DNA of 64,000 nucleotides from the NCBI RefSeq assembly GCF_000759675.1, contig NZ_BAWM01000020.1, forward strand, positions 171,138 through 235,137, given 5' to 3'. The notes beneath the pieces are model-generated. The model made no database searches and was not told the origin of the DNA. It saw only the letters and a program-made list of their open reading frames with translations. Shown piece by piece: positions 43,443-53,626 of the stretch; the stretch's first letter is position 1, and the number at the start of each line of letters is the position of its first letter. The position numbers were made by a program, and so were the translations under genes. The stretch comes from Neobacillus niacini. Its GTDB lineage: Bacteria; Bacillota; Bacilli; Bacillales; Cytobacillaceae.

Positions 43443-44464
43443 TATTCTACCTCTAATCTGTCGCCATACTGGGATTTCACATAATCCTGGTATTCACCAG
43501 AAATAATATTTTCCCACCACTCACGGTTATCTAAATACCAGTTAATCGTTTGTTCGATTCCGGTATCAAAATTATATTTTGGTGACCAGCCAAGTTCAGT
43601 ACGAAGCTTCGTTGCGTCAATTGCGTAACGACGGTCATGACCAGGACGGTCCGTAACAAACTTCATAAGAGACTCTGGCTTATTCAGATGCTTTAAAATA
43701 GTTTTTACAATTTCAATGTTTGTACGTTCATTATTGCCGCCGACATTGTAAACTTCTCCATTACGTCCTTTATGAAGCACTAGATCAATCGCTTGACAAT
43801 GGTCTTCAACGTGTAGCCAATCACGAATGTTTAAACCATCTCCGTAAATTGGAAGCTCCTTATCATTCAACGCATTGATAATCATCAACGGAATAAGCTT
43901 TTCAGGGAAATGGAACGGTCCATAGTTGTTGGAGCAGCGTGTAATATTGACTGGCAGACCAAATGTTTCATGGTAGGCACGAACAAGCAAGTCTGCACCA
44001 GCCTTACTTGCACTGTACGGGCTGTTTGCTGCTAATGGAGTCTCTTCCGTGAAATAACCAGTCTCACCTAACGTACCATATACTTCATCCGTTGAAACTT
44101 GTAGGTATTTTGTAACACCAAATGTTTTGGCTGCATCAAGCAACGCCAAAGTTCCTTGGATATTAGTCTGTACAAAAATCCCTGGATCTGTGATGCTGCG
44201 GTCAACATGGGATTCTGCTGCAAAATTTAATACATAATCAAACTTTTCTTCTTTAAAAAGACCATTTATGAATTCATGGTCTGCAATGTCTCCACGAACA
44301 AATTTATAGTTAGGAGCATTTTCAATGTCCTTAAGATTTTCTAGATTTCCAGCATAGGTTAACAAATCAAGGTTAACGATTTGATAATTAGGGTATTTGT
44401 TTACCATGTAACGGACAAAGTTGCTGCCAATAAAGCCAGCGCCGCCTGTAACTAATAACTTCAT
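43442..44464 (-). CDS. rmlB: dTDP-glucose 4,6-dehydratase RmlB
   Basis: Converts dTDP-glucose to the 4-keto-6-deoxy sugar (340 aa). GGAGFIGSNF binds NAD, STDEVYG carries the catalytic Asp-Glu pair, and YSASKAGAD gives the YxxxK motif. Coupled to rmlD by a one-base overlap. Confidence 0.95.
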   Translation of the reverse strand: MKLLVTGGAGFIGSNFVRYMVNKYPNYQIVNLDLLTYAGNLENLKDIENAPNYKFVRGDIADHEFINGLFKEEKFDYVLNFAAESHVDRSITDPGIFVQTNIQGTLALLDAAKTFGVTKYLQVSTDEVYGTLGETGYFTEETPLAANSPYSASKAGADLLVRAYHETFGLPVNITRCSNNYGPFHFPEKLIPLMIINALNDKELPIYGDGLNIRDWLHVEDHCQAIDLVLHKGRNGEVYNVGGNNERTNIEIVKTILKHLNKPESLMKFVTDRPGHDRRYAIDATKLRTELGWSPKYNFDTGIEQTINWYLDNREWWENIISGEYQDYVKSQYGDRLEVE

Positions 44465-44478
44465 ATTTGCAATGCCTC

Positions 44479-45039
44479 CTATTTCTCGTACACAAAATTT
44501 AAATGAGTTGCAGCACTTAATGTTGGATGCTTCGTATCTTTATCAGAAAGAATCGGATTCATTGTTGGCCAATCGATTCCTAATTCTGGATCATTCCAAA
44601 GAATACCGCCATCATGCTCAGGAGAGTAATATTCATCCACTTTATAAGCGACAGTGGTGTCAGGTACCAATGTGCAAAAGCCATGAGCAAAACCTTTTGG
44701 AACTAGAAGCTGACGCTTATTATGCTCACTTAAAATGACTCCCACCCACTGTCCATATGTAGGAGACCCGCTTCTAATATCTACCGCAACATCATAAATG
44801 GCCCCAGTTACACAACGAACTACCTTTGTCTGAGCTTTAGGATTTAATTGAAAATGTAAACCACGTAAAGTTCCAACCGAAGCGGAAAGGGATTGATTAT
44901 CTTGTATAAAATCAAAATGTAAGCCTAGTCCTTCAAAAATATTTTTATTATAGCTTTCCATAAAGTAACCTCGATGGTCACCAAAAACCTTAGGCTCTAA
45001 TATTTTCACACCAGAAAGTTTTGTTTCAATCACATTCAT
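44479..45039 (-). CDS. rmlC: dTDP-4-dehydrorhamnose 3,5-epimerase RmlC
   Basis: Cupin-fold epimerase (186 aa) that inverts C3 and C5. LRGLHFQLNP carries the catalytic His (about 60-65), and FAHGFCTLVPDT and KVDEYYSPEHD are typical. Lies 14 bases before rmlB and 10 after rmlA in the same operon. Confidence 0.94.
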   Translation of the reverse strand: MNVIETKLSGVKILEPKVFGDHRGYFMESYNKNIFEGLGLHFDFIQDNQSLSASVGTLRGLHFQLNPKAQTKVVRCVTGAIYDVAVDIRSGSPTYGQWVGVILSEHNKRQLLVPKGFAHGFCTLVPDTTVAYKVDEYYSPEHDGGILWNDPELGIDWPTMNPILSDKDTKHPTLSAATHLNFVYEK

Positions 45040-45049
45040 TCGATATACC

Positions 45050-45925
45050 TCATTTCAGTCCTTGAGTTGCAACTTTTACTAAATATTGACCATATTGATT
45101 TTTCATTAATGGCTCTGCTAGCTCTAATAACTTATCTTTTGTAATATAGCCCATTTTATATGCAATTTCTTCTAAGCATGCAATTTTTAATGACTGACGT
45201 TTTTCAACTGTTTCAATAAATTGGGATGCCTCTAATAAGGACTCATGAGTTCCTGTATCCAACCAAGCAAAGCCGCGGCCAAGCAATTCTACATTTAGTT
45301 CTCCCATGTCAAGGTAGGCTTTATTGATGTCTGTAATTTCAAGTTCACCCCTTGGTGAAGGCTCAATGTTTTTCGCAATCTCAATTACGCGATTATCATA
45401 AAAATACAGACCAGTTACGGCATAGTTTGACTTAGGAACTAAAGGCTTCTCTTCAATCGAAATCGCTTTACCTTCCTCATCAAATTCAACCACACCAAAA
45501 CGCTCTGGGTCATTAACGTAATACCCAAAAACAGATGCTCCAGTTTCCCGTGAAGCAGCACTTCTTAATAAATCAGTTAATCCATGACCATAAAAAATAT
45601 TATCACCTAGGACCAAGGCAACATTGTCATCTCCGATAAATTCTTCTCCAATTAAAAATGCTTGTGCTAACCCACCTGGATGCGGCTGAATTTTATATGA
45701 AAAATTCATTCCTAAATCGGATCCATCTCCTAGAATTTGCTCGAAACGAGAAATATCTTCTGGTGTCGAAATAATTAAAATATCCTTTATTCCAGCTAAC
45801 ATCAAAACAGATAGCGGATAATAAATCATTGGTTTGTCATATACAGGTAATAATTGCTTTGACACAACTTTTGTTAACGGATAAAGTCTTGTTCCACTGC
45901 CACCTGCTAAAATAATACCCTTCAT
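45050..45925 (-). CDS. rmlA: glucose-1-phosphate thymidylyltransferase RmlA
   Basis: First committed enzyme for dTDP-L-rhamnose (291 aa): makes dTDP-glucose from dTTP and glucose-1-[14 protein letters not shown] at the N-terminus is the nucleotidyltransferase signature, followed by [10 protein letters not shown] and the metal-binding LGDNIFYG. First gene of the rml set. The rhamnose made is probably used by the nearby rhamnosyltransferase-like genes. Confidence 0.95.
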   Translation of the reverse strand: MKGIILAGGSGTRLYPLTKVVSKQLLPVYDKPMIYYPLSVLMLAGIKDILIISTPEDISRFEQILGDGSDLGMNFSYKIQPHPGGLAQAFLIGEEFIGDDNVALVLGDNIFYGHGLTDLLRSAASRETGASVFGYYVNDPERFGVVEFDEEGKAISIEEKPLVPKSNYAVTGLYFYDNRVIEIAKNIEPSPRGELEITDINKAYLDMGELNVELLGRGFAWLDTGTHESLLEASQFIETVEKRQSLKIACLEEIAYKMGYITKDKLLELAEPLMKNQYGQYLVKVATQGLK

Positions 45926-46038
45926 TTATGTCAACTCCTCATTATTCTTTTACAAAACCTTCTTAACTTTCTTCCCCATTATAAGGAAAGTTATCTCAAA
46001 AAAACAACTAAGTACAAATATGTAACAAAAACGTAAAT

Positions 46039-46746
46039 TTATTTACGTTTATAGCTAAGAATGGAAAAGATTGTATGCATACGCCCTTTTAATTGTGCGG
46101 ATAAGCTTCGCTTATTAATTCCAGTTACGTTGCCTCCATGGCGGACATACTTCATTAACGGCTGGTCAATAAAAACTATTTTCCTCTTCTTCATCATACA
46201 AACAAGTGCAATCCATTGGTCATGCATCTCAATAAAAGGAGGAAACGGCAAAATAGCAGGTACTAATTCCTTTTTAAAAGCCATAAATGCCCCAGTAAAA
46301 GCGTTTTTTACTATATTCCCAGAAATCCCTTGATTGATTTTGTTATTGTTATATTCGTTCCATGATGGGTTAATAACCTCAAGATTCCCATCAACTACTA
46401 CCGCATCATGGATAACCAAGTCTGCATTTTGTTCTTTAAACGCCCTCATTACAGTTTCAACTTTATGATCATCCCACAAATCGTCCTGGTCACATAGGAA
46501 AAGGGTATCGCCTCTTGCTAAAGAAATTGCTTTTTCAAAGCTTTTTATAGCGCCTAAATTTTGATCATTGATGAATATTTCAACACGGTTTCCATATCGG
46601 TTATTTATCACATCAACAGTAGAATCAGTAGACTTATCATCTACAATAATTACTTGGTCATTTGGATGAAGCTGCTTTAAAACACTATCAAGCTGCCTTT
46701 CAATAAACTCAACTCCGTTATAAGTTGCCAAACATACAGATATCAT
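46039..46746 (-). CDS. family 2 glycosyltransferase (rhamnosyltransferase-like)
   Basis: A 235-residue GT-A fold enzyme. ISVCLATYNG starts the nucleotide-binding fold, CDQDDLWDDHK (about 84-94) is the metal/nucleotide DxD region typical of rhamnosyl- and related transferases, and MHDQWIALVCM is the acceptor-side motif. It transfers a sugar, probably from a dTDP or UDP donor, in assembly of a surface polysaccharide repeat. Four bases separate it from the polymerase gene. Confidence 0.85.
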   Translation of the reverse strand: MISVCLATYNGVEFIERQLDSVLKQLHPNDQVIIVDDKSTDSTVDVINNRYGNRVEIFINDQNLGAIKSFEKAISLARGDTLFLCDQDDLWDDHKVETVMRAFKEQNADLVIHDAVVVDGNLEVINPSWNEYNNNKINQGISGNIVKNAFTGAFMAFKKELVPAILPFPPFIEMHDQWIALVCMMKKRKIVFIDQPLMKYVRHGGNVTGINKRSLSAQLKGRMHTIFSILSYKRK

Positions 46747-46750
46747 AGGT

Positions 46751-47998
46751 CTATAATCCTTTCTTTCTTTTTCCTAAAAGGGTAAATAACAAAGGATATA
46801 TTAATTGGAAACTTAAGCCTGTAAATGAGAACATATTCGTAAATGTGTTAAATAGGAACATTGTATTAATAATCGCTACACCAATGACAAAAAATTCACT
46901 GTTCAATTTTTTAAGTAAGAGCATGTAAAAAAAGGCAAAAGTGAAAATAAATAGTGTAAAAAGGCTTATGCCTACCCATCCTAGGATAACAAATGGCTGG
47001 GTAAAGGCGGTCGAAACATTTAATTCTTGCGTTATTTGTTTCCCACCAGGTATTTTTTCAAATTCATAAAGAGATACGATTCTTTTACTAATAAAATCTG
47101 GCAGCATCTGAGTGATCGTTAATTTGAGTGAGTCAGGTAAATTTATATCTTCTTCAAGCTCATATTCATTAATTGTTTTTTGTAAATTAGCTAAAGGTGA
47201 AGCAATATATATATATCCCCAAAAGTATTCTTTCGGAATAAGAGATTGTTTAAATTCTTCTGTTGCTCCCCCTATTTGCATAAATAGATTATTACTAAAT
47301 AATGAGGTATTTGTTTGGTAACTGTTATTCACCCTCACATTCCCGGCTACTCCAAAAAGATATAGACCTAGAAGAACTATTGCCAATAAACCCGTAATTT
47401 TACGGAATGTTATTTGTCGTTGATATTTAATTAGATAGACAAACAAACAACTAATCAATATCATGACCAGCATACCCCTGTTCATGATTAATAAAGATGG
47501 AACGAGGGTTAATATGTAAAAGATAATTAAGTACTTTTTATTCCTTGTTTCAGAAAGAATCATTTGAAATAAATAAATGGAAAAGAAAGAATTAAAAGTA
47601 ACTAAGAATACATGGAAAGTCGGTATACCAAATTCATGATAACTCAAAGGATTCTTCGTAAAGACAGCTAGAAGAGGAAAATTACGGTGGTAAATAAACT
47701 CAACTAGATAACCGAATAGAATTGCATAAGTAACCCATTCCACTTTATTAGTAAATTTAATTTTATTAAAAGTAATAATATTTCTTATATAAAAGGATCT
47801 GCCAATAATGACAGCAATAATTATGGAACTGATCAAAAAAACCAGCAAGGACAAACCTAATTCAGGAAATAATTTTGACCAACCGAAAAAGTAGGATACT
47901 AATACCCCTAAAAAAGACAGTGAGTAAATAAAATATGGATTAATCAACCTTTGAATACCCCCTTCCCTACTAGTTTCCGTATACACGGCAAATCTCAC
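46751..47998 (-). CDS. O-antigen/polysaccharide polymerase-like membrane protein (Wzy-type)
   Basis: A 415-residue polytopic protein with about 11 predicted helices and a long extracellular loop around residues 235-330, the layout of oligosaccharide repeat-unit polymerases. Sequence families of this type are poorly conserved, so the call rests on topology and the surrounding glycosyltransferase, chain-length and flippase genes. The start is GTG at 47998 (GGAGA upstream) or an internal TTG about 17 codons later after GAAGGGGG. Confidence 0.7.
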   Translation of the reverse strand: MRFAVYTETSREGGIQRLINPYFIYSLSFLGVLVSYFFGWSKLFPELGLSLLVFLISSIIIAVIIGRSFYIRNIITFNKIKFTNKVEWVTYAILFGYLVEFIYHRNFPLLAVFTKNPLSYHEFGIPTFHVFLVTFNSFFSIYLFQMILSETRNKKYLIIFYILTLVPSLLIMNRGMLVMILISCLFVYLIKYQRQITFRKITGLLAIVLLGLYLFGVAGNVRVNNSYQTNTSLFSNNLFMQIGGATEEFKQSLIPKEYFWGYIYIASPLANLQKTINEYELEEDINLPDSLKLTITQMLPDFISKRIVSLYEFEKIPGGKQITQELNVSTAFTQPFVILGWVGISLFTLFIFTFAFFYMLLLKKLNSEFFVIGVAIINTMFLFNTFTNMFSFTGLSFQLIYPLLFTLLGKRKKGL

Positions 47999-48020
47999 GA
48001 TTTAGGTCTCCGATACTATA

Positions 48021-48638
48021 TTAATTAGACACCTTTTTTCGCGTAGAGAAAAATCTTAGAATGTATGCTAATAATGATCCTAGAATGAATCCAATAATAA
48101 CTCCCATTGCCATATTTGCATTAGATCTGTTATGAAGAATTTGGGTTTCTTGACCACTTTGCGCCTTTTCAAGGGTTTTTACCGTTTCAACATCTAAATA
48201 ATTATTTATTTCTTGTTGATAAACATTAACAATGGAATTCGCAATATCAGTAGCTTGTTGGGCATTTGAATCACTTACCGTAACTCTAAGTAATTGCGAG
48301 CTATTTTCATTCGATACACTAACTTGAGCGGAAAGCTCTTTAACACTTTTTTCAAGATTTAGTTCCTTAATAACAGGTTCAAGAATGACAGGTGTGTTAA
48401 ATAATGTTTGAGCTGTATTGAAAAAACGTCCACTATCTGGGCTTTGGTTAATTACTCCATTTGTTTCATTATTTTTTTGTTCTAAAATAATGAGTGAAGA
48501 TGCTTCATACGTTGGAGCTGGTCCATTGGAAGAGAGTACCCTCCCTGCAATCCCTCCAAGAATCGTGATTAATAAGATTACCCAAAAGTATTTTTTTACA
48601 GTTTTTATTATTTCCTCTAGAAAAAATGACTCTTCCAC
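48021..48638 (-). CDS. chain-length determinant (Wzz/YveK-like)
   Basis: A 205-residue protein with two membrane helices (about 16-38 and 175-195) enclosing an extracellular coiled domain, the pattern of polysaccharide co-polymerases. YEASSLIILEQ and the C-terminal MAMGVIIGFILGSLLAYIL are typical. GTG at 48638 is chosen since GGAGG lies 8 bases before it; the open frame reaches 48701 and would overlap the upstream transferase. No partner tyrosine kinase is seen. Confidence 0.8.
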   Translation of the reverse strand: MEESFFLEEIIKTVKKYFWVILLITILGGIAGRVLSSNGPAPTYEASSLIILEQKNNETNGVINQSPDSGRFFNTAQTLFNTPVILEPVIKELNLEKSVKELSAQVSVSNENSSQLLRVTVSDSNAQQATDIANSIVNVYQQEINNYLDVETVKTLEKAQSGQETQILHNRSNANMAMGVIIGFILGSLLAYILRFFSTRKKVSN

Positions 48639-48679
48639 AATTAAAACCTCCATTATCTTTTTATTAGTATTGATTACTT

Positions 48680-49465
48680 TTAAATTAACTTCCATCCCCA
48701 CTTATTAAAAAATTCCGCCATAGATTTCAAGAAAATCTTAAACAACTTTGAATTCTTGTGAGCGCCTCTCTCATAATAATGGATGACACTTGAAAATGGT
48801 GTATAGACAATTCTTTTTCCGCGTTTCCCTAGTTCTAAACACAAATCATAATCTTCAAAATACATAAAGTATCTCTCATCAAAACCCTGAATTTGCTTAA
48901 AATCTGCTCCTCGTATTAACATAAAACATCCTGAACCAATTCTAATATCAACAAGCTGGTCTTCTGGAAGATTCCTGCATTCATATGTTGCAAGCCGCTT
49001 AGAAAACATTTTTTTCACAAATGAAAATGGTATAAATCGTAGGGCATAGTCAAAAACAGTTACACGATTCCTAATAAGGTGCTGCGTTGTCCCATCAGCA
49101 TTTAGTATTTTTGGGACAATGAGTGAAATTGATTTATCTTTATCAAGATGTTCAATCATGGTTAGCAGGCTCTCTTTTTTCAATATTATATCCGGGTTAA
49201 ACACCAAGAAATATTCTTCAGGTGAATTAAGTAAGTTATAATTATGTCCAAAGCCAAAACCCTCATTTTTATTGTGAAAAATAATATCTGCGAAGTTTTG
49301 ATATTGACTCAATTTCTTTTTGTATTCTTCAGTAGAATTATTATCAAAAATAACAAAACGGAATCTATCGTCTTGGTTAAATTCCTCTTTCAAATTGCCC
49401 AAGACATTAAATATATGTTTACTATTGTACGTAACAATACTTATTGCGACTCTAGAGTTAATCAT
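48680..49465 (-). CDS. family 2 glycosyltransferase (rhamnosyl-type)
   Basis: A 261-residue GT2 enzyme: VAISIVTYNS at the N-terminus, FDNNSTEE (about 38-45), a DxD-like NPDIILK (about 90) and a C-terminal MYFEDYDLCLELGKRG, all seen in rhamnosyltransferases of the WbbL group. First gene of this polysaccharide sub-operon. Confidence 0.84.
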   Translation of the reverse strand: MINSRVAISIVTYNSKHIFNVLGNLKEEFNQDDRFRFVIFDNNSTEEYKKKLSQYQNFADIIFHNKNEGFGFGHNYNLLNSPEEYFLVFNPDIILKKESLLTMIEHLDKDKSISLIVPKILNADGTTQHLIRNRVTVFDYALRFIPFSFVKKMFSKRLATYECRNLPEDQLVDIRIGSGCFMLIRGADFKQIQGFDERYFMYFEDYDLCLELGKRGKRIVYTPFSSVIHYYERGAHKNSKLFKIFLKSMAEFFNKWGWKLI

Positions 49466-49699
49466 CTTTTTTCACACACGCTTTCTTTTCAAACTTTCAC
49501 TCTGATTCTTAAACAAATTCCTTAAAAGAATCGAATTCTTTTTCCAACGAAAATTTATTATAGCATATATTGTCGTAATTTGTACCAATTGAGGGATAAA
49601 CATATTGATAATATTCACTAACAATATTATAATTTTTACAAGATTGTCGATTAATAAACTAAACAATAATGATCAACTTCATTATAGAAGGGAAATTAT

Positions 49700-50689
49700 A
49701 TGAATTTACCTACAAAAAGAATTGAAAGGAAGAGGAAAAATAAAAGGAAAATACTCCGTTTTACCTTTTTAATACTATTCATTTTTACTCTTGGAACCGG
49801 TGTTTTTGCATACAATATGTTTAGTGATGTAACGAATGCAGTCGAAAAAATGCACCAGCCAATATCTAGAGAAGTATCAGAAAAAAGGGAAGAAGAGGTG
49901 GAATTTCACCGAAAAGACCCACTATCAATTCTTCTAGTCGGTGTTGATGAACGTGACGGTGACTCAGGAAGAACAGATTCTATGTTAGTTATTACAATTA
50001 ATCCTGACCTAAAAACTACTAAACTACTAAGTATTCCACGTGACACACGAACGATGTTGATTGATCAAGAAAAACCCAAGAATAATTGGTTAGATAAAAT
50101 AAACCATGCATATGCCTATGGTGGAATTGAAATGTCGATTAATACCGTTGAGCATTTTTTAAATATACCAATAGACTACTACACAGAAGTCAATATGCAC
50201 GGGTTTAAAGAAATAGTAAATGCTGTTGGTGGTATTAGGGTCAATAACCAATATGAATTTGAATTAGATGGAGTTACATTAGAAGTTGGAGAACAACATT
50301 TAGACGGCAGAGAAGCATTATCATATGCTCGGATGAGAAAAGAAGATCCTCTTGGAGATTTCGGAAGACAGGAAAGACAACGTGAAGTAGTATCAAAAGT
50401 AATAAAAAAAGCCGCTACATTTTCCACATTAACAAACTATGAAGATCTCTTAACAGCTCTTGAAGATAATATTAAAACAAATCTAACCTTCGACGACATT
50501 ATTGGCATTCAAGCGAAATATAAGTCCGCTGCCAATAATATAGAAAAAATGGAAATAGAAGGAGAAGGTCAAACCATTAAGGATGTATGGTATTTTATGG
50601 TTGAAGATGAAACACGCCAGACTATCTCTAACCAATTACGCGAGCATTTAGGATTGCCTGCAGACACAGTTGAAGAAATTGACCAGTAA
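49700..50689 (+). CDS. LytR-CpsA-Psr (LCP) family wall-polymer ligase
   Basis: A 329-residue LCP enzyme with a cytoplasmic basic N-terminus, one helix (about 17-38) and an extracellular catalytic domain. LLVGVDERDGDSGRTDSM (about 76-93) and LLSIPRDTR (about 110-118) hold the Asp and Arg residues for pyrophosphate binding. It links teichoic acid or polysaccharide from undecaprenyl carrier to peptidoglycan. It could be TagU/TagT-like; the context favours the local polymer. Confidence 0.92.
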   Translation: MNLPTKRIERKRKNKRKILRFTFLILFIFTLGTGVFAYNMFSDVTNAVEKMHQPISREVSEKREEEVEFHRKDPLSILLVGVDERDGDSGRTDSMLVITINPDLKTTKLLSIPRDTRTMLIDQEKPKNNWLDKINHAYAYGGIEMSINTVEHFLNIPIDYYTEVNMHGFKEIVNAVGGIRVNNQYEFELDGVTLEVGEQHLDGREALSYARMRKEDPLGDFGRQERQREVVSKVIKKAATFSTLTNYEDLLTALEDNIKTNLTFDDIIGIQAKYKSAANNIEKMEIEGEGQTIKDVWYFMVEDETRQTISNQLREHLGLPADTVEEIDQ

Positions 50690-50698
50690 TAAAGATTC

Positions 50699-50735
50699 CT
50701 CCTGAATCGATACACTATGATTCAGGGGGTTTTTC
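50699..50735 (+). terminator. terminator after the LCP gene
   Basis: An 8-10 bp stem (50701-50708 with 50719-50726) is followed by GGGTTTTTCT. Confidence 0.8.
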
Positions 50736-50749
50736 TATTGACACAAGTG

Positions 50750-51142
50750 TTATCGGTTGTTAAATATAATTTGTTTACTAGCAACGTAATTGATAATAAC
50801 CACGACTACATTTGAGATAACTTTGGAAAACAGGTCATCTGCCTCCAACCATTCCACTAGAAGTATCATTAAGGCTATGTCAATCCCGTAAGAAATGAGT
50901 CTAAAAAACAAAAAGGACATTAATTCTTTGATTAATAAAACAACGGTTAATTCTTTACTATTAAATACATAAAGCTTATTAGTAATAAAAGCAAAAAGAA
51001 CAGATACAAGCCATGCTATGGTGGTTGCCAATTTATAGTCTATGTGAAGAGCTTTTGTTAAAAATCCGTATGTTACAATATTAATAAAAGTAGTGAGGAC
51101 ACCAAAAATAAGATAATTCACGATTTGCCTTTTGTCTTTCAT
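50750..51142 (-). CDS. GtrA-family membrane protein
   Basis: A 130-residue four-helix GtrA-type protein thought to help flip polyprenyl-linked sugars across the membrane. FGVLTTFINIVTYGF and NKLYVFNSK are family-like. It lies 13 bases after the GtrB-like transferase, forming a Gtr cassette. Confidence 0.86.
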   Translation of the reverse strand: MKDKRQIVNYLIFGVLTTFINIVTYGFLTKALHIDYKLATTIAWLVSVLFAFITNKLYVFNSKELTVVLLIKELMSFLFFRLISYGIDIALMILLVEWLEADDLFSKVISNVVVVIINYVASKQIIFNNR

Positions 51143-51155
51143 ATCAATCTCCTAG

Positions 51156-52139
51156 TTATCTTTCTAGATGAACAATATTTTTAGAGCTTTTCCTTGACAC
51201 ATTTTGAACTTTTTCGTTGTTATATTCATCTACAAAATAAAGCGGACGATTCTTAGTCTCGTTAAAAATTCTACCTAAATATTCCCCAATTATCCCTAAA
51301 GAAATTAATTGGATTCCACCTAAAAATAAAATAACAGTCATCAATGAAGGATATCCTGCAACGCTTTCCCCAAATAATAGTGTTTTAGCGATAATCCAGA
51401 GTATATAAACAAAGGCAAAAAAGGAAATGACACATCCAAACAGTGCTGAAATTCGCAATGGAGTCGTAGTAAACGAAGTAATCCCCTCAATAGCTAAATC
51501 AACTAATTTAATATAGTTCCATTTAGTCTCTCCTGCTGCACGCGGATCACGATCAAATAAAATCTCTTTTTTATTATAGCCAATCCAACTAAACATCCCC
51601 TTTGTATATCTTTGTGTTTCCCTAAGTTGTTTAAGGGCCTCTACACATCTTCGATCAAGCAGTCGAAAATCACCAGTATTTTTCTGAATGGGAATCTGAG
51701 TTAACTTTTGTAAAACTTTATAGAAAGTTGATGCGGTTGTTTTTTTTACCCACGATTCACCCGCCCTGGATTTTCTCTTTGCGAATACATCATCATAGCC
51801 CATTTCCCAGTACCTAATCATATCTGGTATTAATTCAGGCGGGTCTTGTAAATCAGCATCAATGATAATAACTGCGTCTCCTAATGCATAATCTAAACCC
51901 GCTATCATCGCAGTTTCTTTTCCGAAGTTCCTCGATAGATTTACATAAGAAATTTTTTTATCTTTTTCCCTTAATTTCTTTATCTGGTCCAAAGTGCCGT
52001 CCGTACTTCCATCATTACCAAATAATAGCTCAAAATCATAAAAAGGAATATTAAGGATAACCTTACTTAATCGATCATAAAGTTGTTGCAAGACATCTTC
52101 CTCGTTATATGCAGGTATCATAATGGTAATCTTTCTCAT
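51156..52139 (-). CDS. GtrB-like polyprenyl-phosphate glycosyltransferase
   Basis: A 327-residue GT2 enzyme of the dolichol-phosphate-mannose synthase type. IPAYNEE (about 8-14) and DADLQDPPEL (about 95-104, DxD) are followed by two C-terminal helices (about 230-290). It makes an undecaprenyl-phosphate-linked sugar used outside the membrane. ATG at 52139 (MRKITIMIPAYNEE) follows AAGGGGG; the longer frame to 52196 is not needed. Confidence 0.88.
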   Translation of the reverse strand: MRKITIMIPAYNEEDVLQQLYDRLSKVILNIPFYDFELLFGNDGSTDGTLDQIKKLREKDKKISYVNLSRNFGKETAMIAGLDYALGDAVIIIDADLQDPPELIPDMIRYWEMGYDDVFAKRKSRAGESWVKKTTASTFYKVLQKLTQIPIQKNTGDFRLLDRRCVEALKQLRETQRYTKGMFSWIGYNKKEILFDRDPRAAGETKWNYIKLVDLAIEGITSFTTTPLRISALFGCVISFFAFVYILWIIAKTLLFGESVAGYPSLMTVILFLGGIQLISLGIIGEYLGRIFNETKNRPLYFVDEYNNEKVQNVSRKSSKNIVHLER

Positions 52140-52288
52140 GTAGATGCCCCCTTCCCATTGCTGCTTCCAAAGCAAAGCAAAATCTAATCCTTTCAATATT
52201 TAGGCTAAATAATAGCTTTATAATAAATCCCATATTTAGAAAAAACTTTCTCATTCTTTACATCCAAAACGATTCCATTTCTATTCAA

Positions 52289-53626
52289 TTAACCCAATAA
52301 ATACAGCGTATTAAGAAATGATAATAATGCTAGAATACTTATTATACTTTTGGTAAATGTATCAAATTTACTTATTTCCGACTTGAATATGACCTGAAAC
52401 AAAATTACCGAGCATATGATAAATGAAAAATACATAAATATAAAGGTTCTTTCCCCTGAAACCCAGATGGTTGGAGAAAATGCCATTATCATTCTAGACC
52501 CAAATCCTAGCATGATAATAAATATCGTTACAATAGCATACTTTTTATTTATAAATATAAAATAAAGTGAAATTAATATTGAGATGAACACCACAGCTAA
52601 AATAATATCTGGAATCCAAGTAATAATAGAAGCAAAATTTACTCTTGTTCCATATTGAGTCATAGAATTGTTAATCTTTTGAATTGCTGGAAAGGCTTCA
52701 CTTAGTACGTTACTAAATAGGCCAAAAATAAGGCTAGAAGCTAAAGGAATGAATGCAATCCATTTATATAGTTTTTTCTTTTGGGTAACCATCATGCAAA
52801 GCAATAATAAAATACAAAATACAGTAAATATCACATTGGGTTTCATAACAAATTCAAACCAAGATGAAGAGAAACCCATTTCTATTTTTCTAATGAATGA
52901 AATATTGATATAATCCGGGAACCATGTCTGAATTTCACTATTTTTTCTTTTTACATTACCTGGCGTGCTTAAAATAAATATAATACTCATTAAACATATA
53001 CTTGTTTGTAATATCATAAACATGTTTATTCTTTTATGTATTAATAAATATATTGTAAACGTAAAATATACAACAAATAGAATTGCACACATTTGTTCCT
53101 GGTTTGCAGCAAAAATCAACGCTGGGATATAGAATATAAACTCATACCAGGAAATTCTCTCATAAAAAAGAATTTTTTTAATTGGTACCATTGAAAACAA
53201 ACCAAAAGCAAGCGGCCAAAGGTAATTTAAAGTAGTTGCTATCCACCCAGCAGAAGACATATGTATAAATGGATACATGAATAATATACCGATAATTAAC
53301 CAATTAGTTATACTAGCATTATGGGACGGGAATAGTTTAGATATACTTAAAGCAATTAAAACTATAATTGCTGTATCAAGGACACGCCATATTGGTTCTA
53401 GGTGCACCATTATTATGAGTAGTGCTTCTATTATAATTCTTGAAGACCAACCATGATAACGATCAATTAATACTGAATTATCATCTTTCAGAGTTTGAAA
53501 TAACGTGTCGTCTCCCCAGCCTAATTTAAAACAAGTATGAATGAGAAACATTCCAATGGTTAATATAACAAAAGGGAAATAGCGCCATTTTATTAGGTTT
53601 AGCAATTTGTTTTTTGAAAACTCCAT
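52289..53626 (-). CDS. polytopic membrane protein, likely GtrC-type/DUF6056-like glycosyltransferase
   Basis: A 445-residue protein with about 11 helices and an early extracellular loop containing GWGDDTLFQ (about 36-44). An acidic pair there is typical of GT-C enzymes. It sits at the head of the GtrB-GtrA set, so it probably transfers the polyprenyl-linked sugar onto a surface polymer. ATG at 53626 (MEFSKNKLL) follows AAAGGAG; the frame extends to 53683. The family name is from memory and unchecked. Confidence 0.62.
   Translation of the reverse strand: MEFSKNKLLNLIKWRYFPFVILTIGMFLIHTCFKLGWGDDTLFQTLKDDNSVLIDRYHGWSSRIIIEALLIIMVHLEPIWRVLDTAIIVLIALSISKLFPSHNASITNWLIIGILFMYPFIHMSSAGWIATTLNYLWPLAFGLFSMVPIKKILFYERISWYEFIFYIPALIFAANQEQMCAILFVVYFTFTIYLLIHKRINMFMILQTSICLMSIIFILSTPGNVKRKNSEIQTWFPDYINISFIRKIEMGFSSSWFEFVMKPNVIFTVFCILLLLCMMVTQKKKLYKWIAFIPLASSLIFGLFSNVLSEAFPAIQKINNSMTQYGTRVNFASIITWIPDIILAVVFISILISLYFIFINKKYAIVTIFIIMLGFGSRMIMAFSPTIWVSGERTFIFMYFSFIICSVILFQVIFKSEISKFDTFTKSIISILALLSFLNTLYLLG

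Noticed and set aside
49472..49666. 64-codon hydrophobic minus-strand frame before the 48680-49465 transferase
   Set aside because: No ribosome site, very AT-rich, and no recognised motif; could be chance or the tail of a lost flippase, too weak to call.
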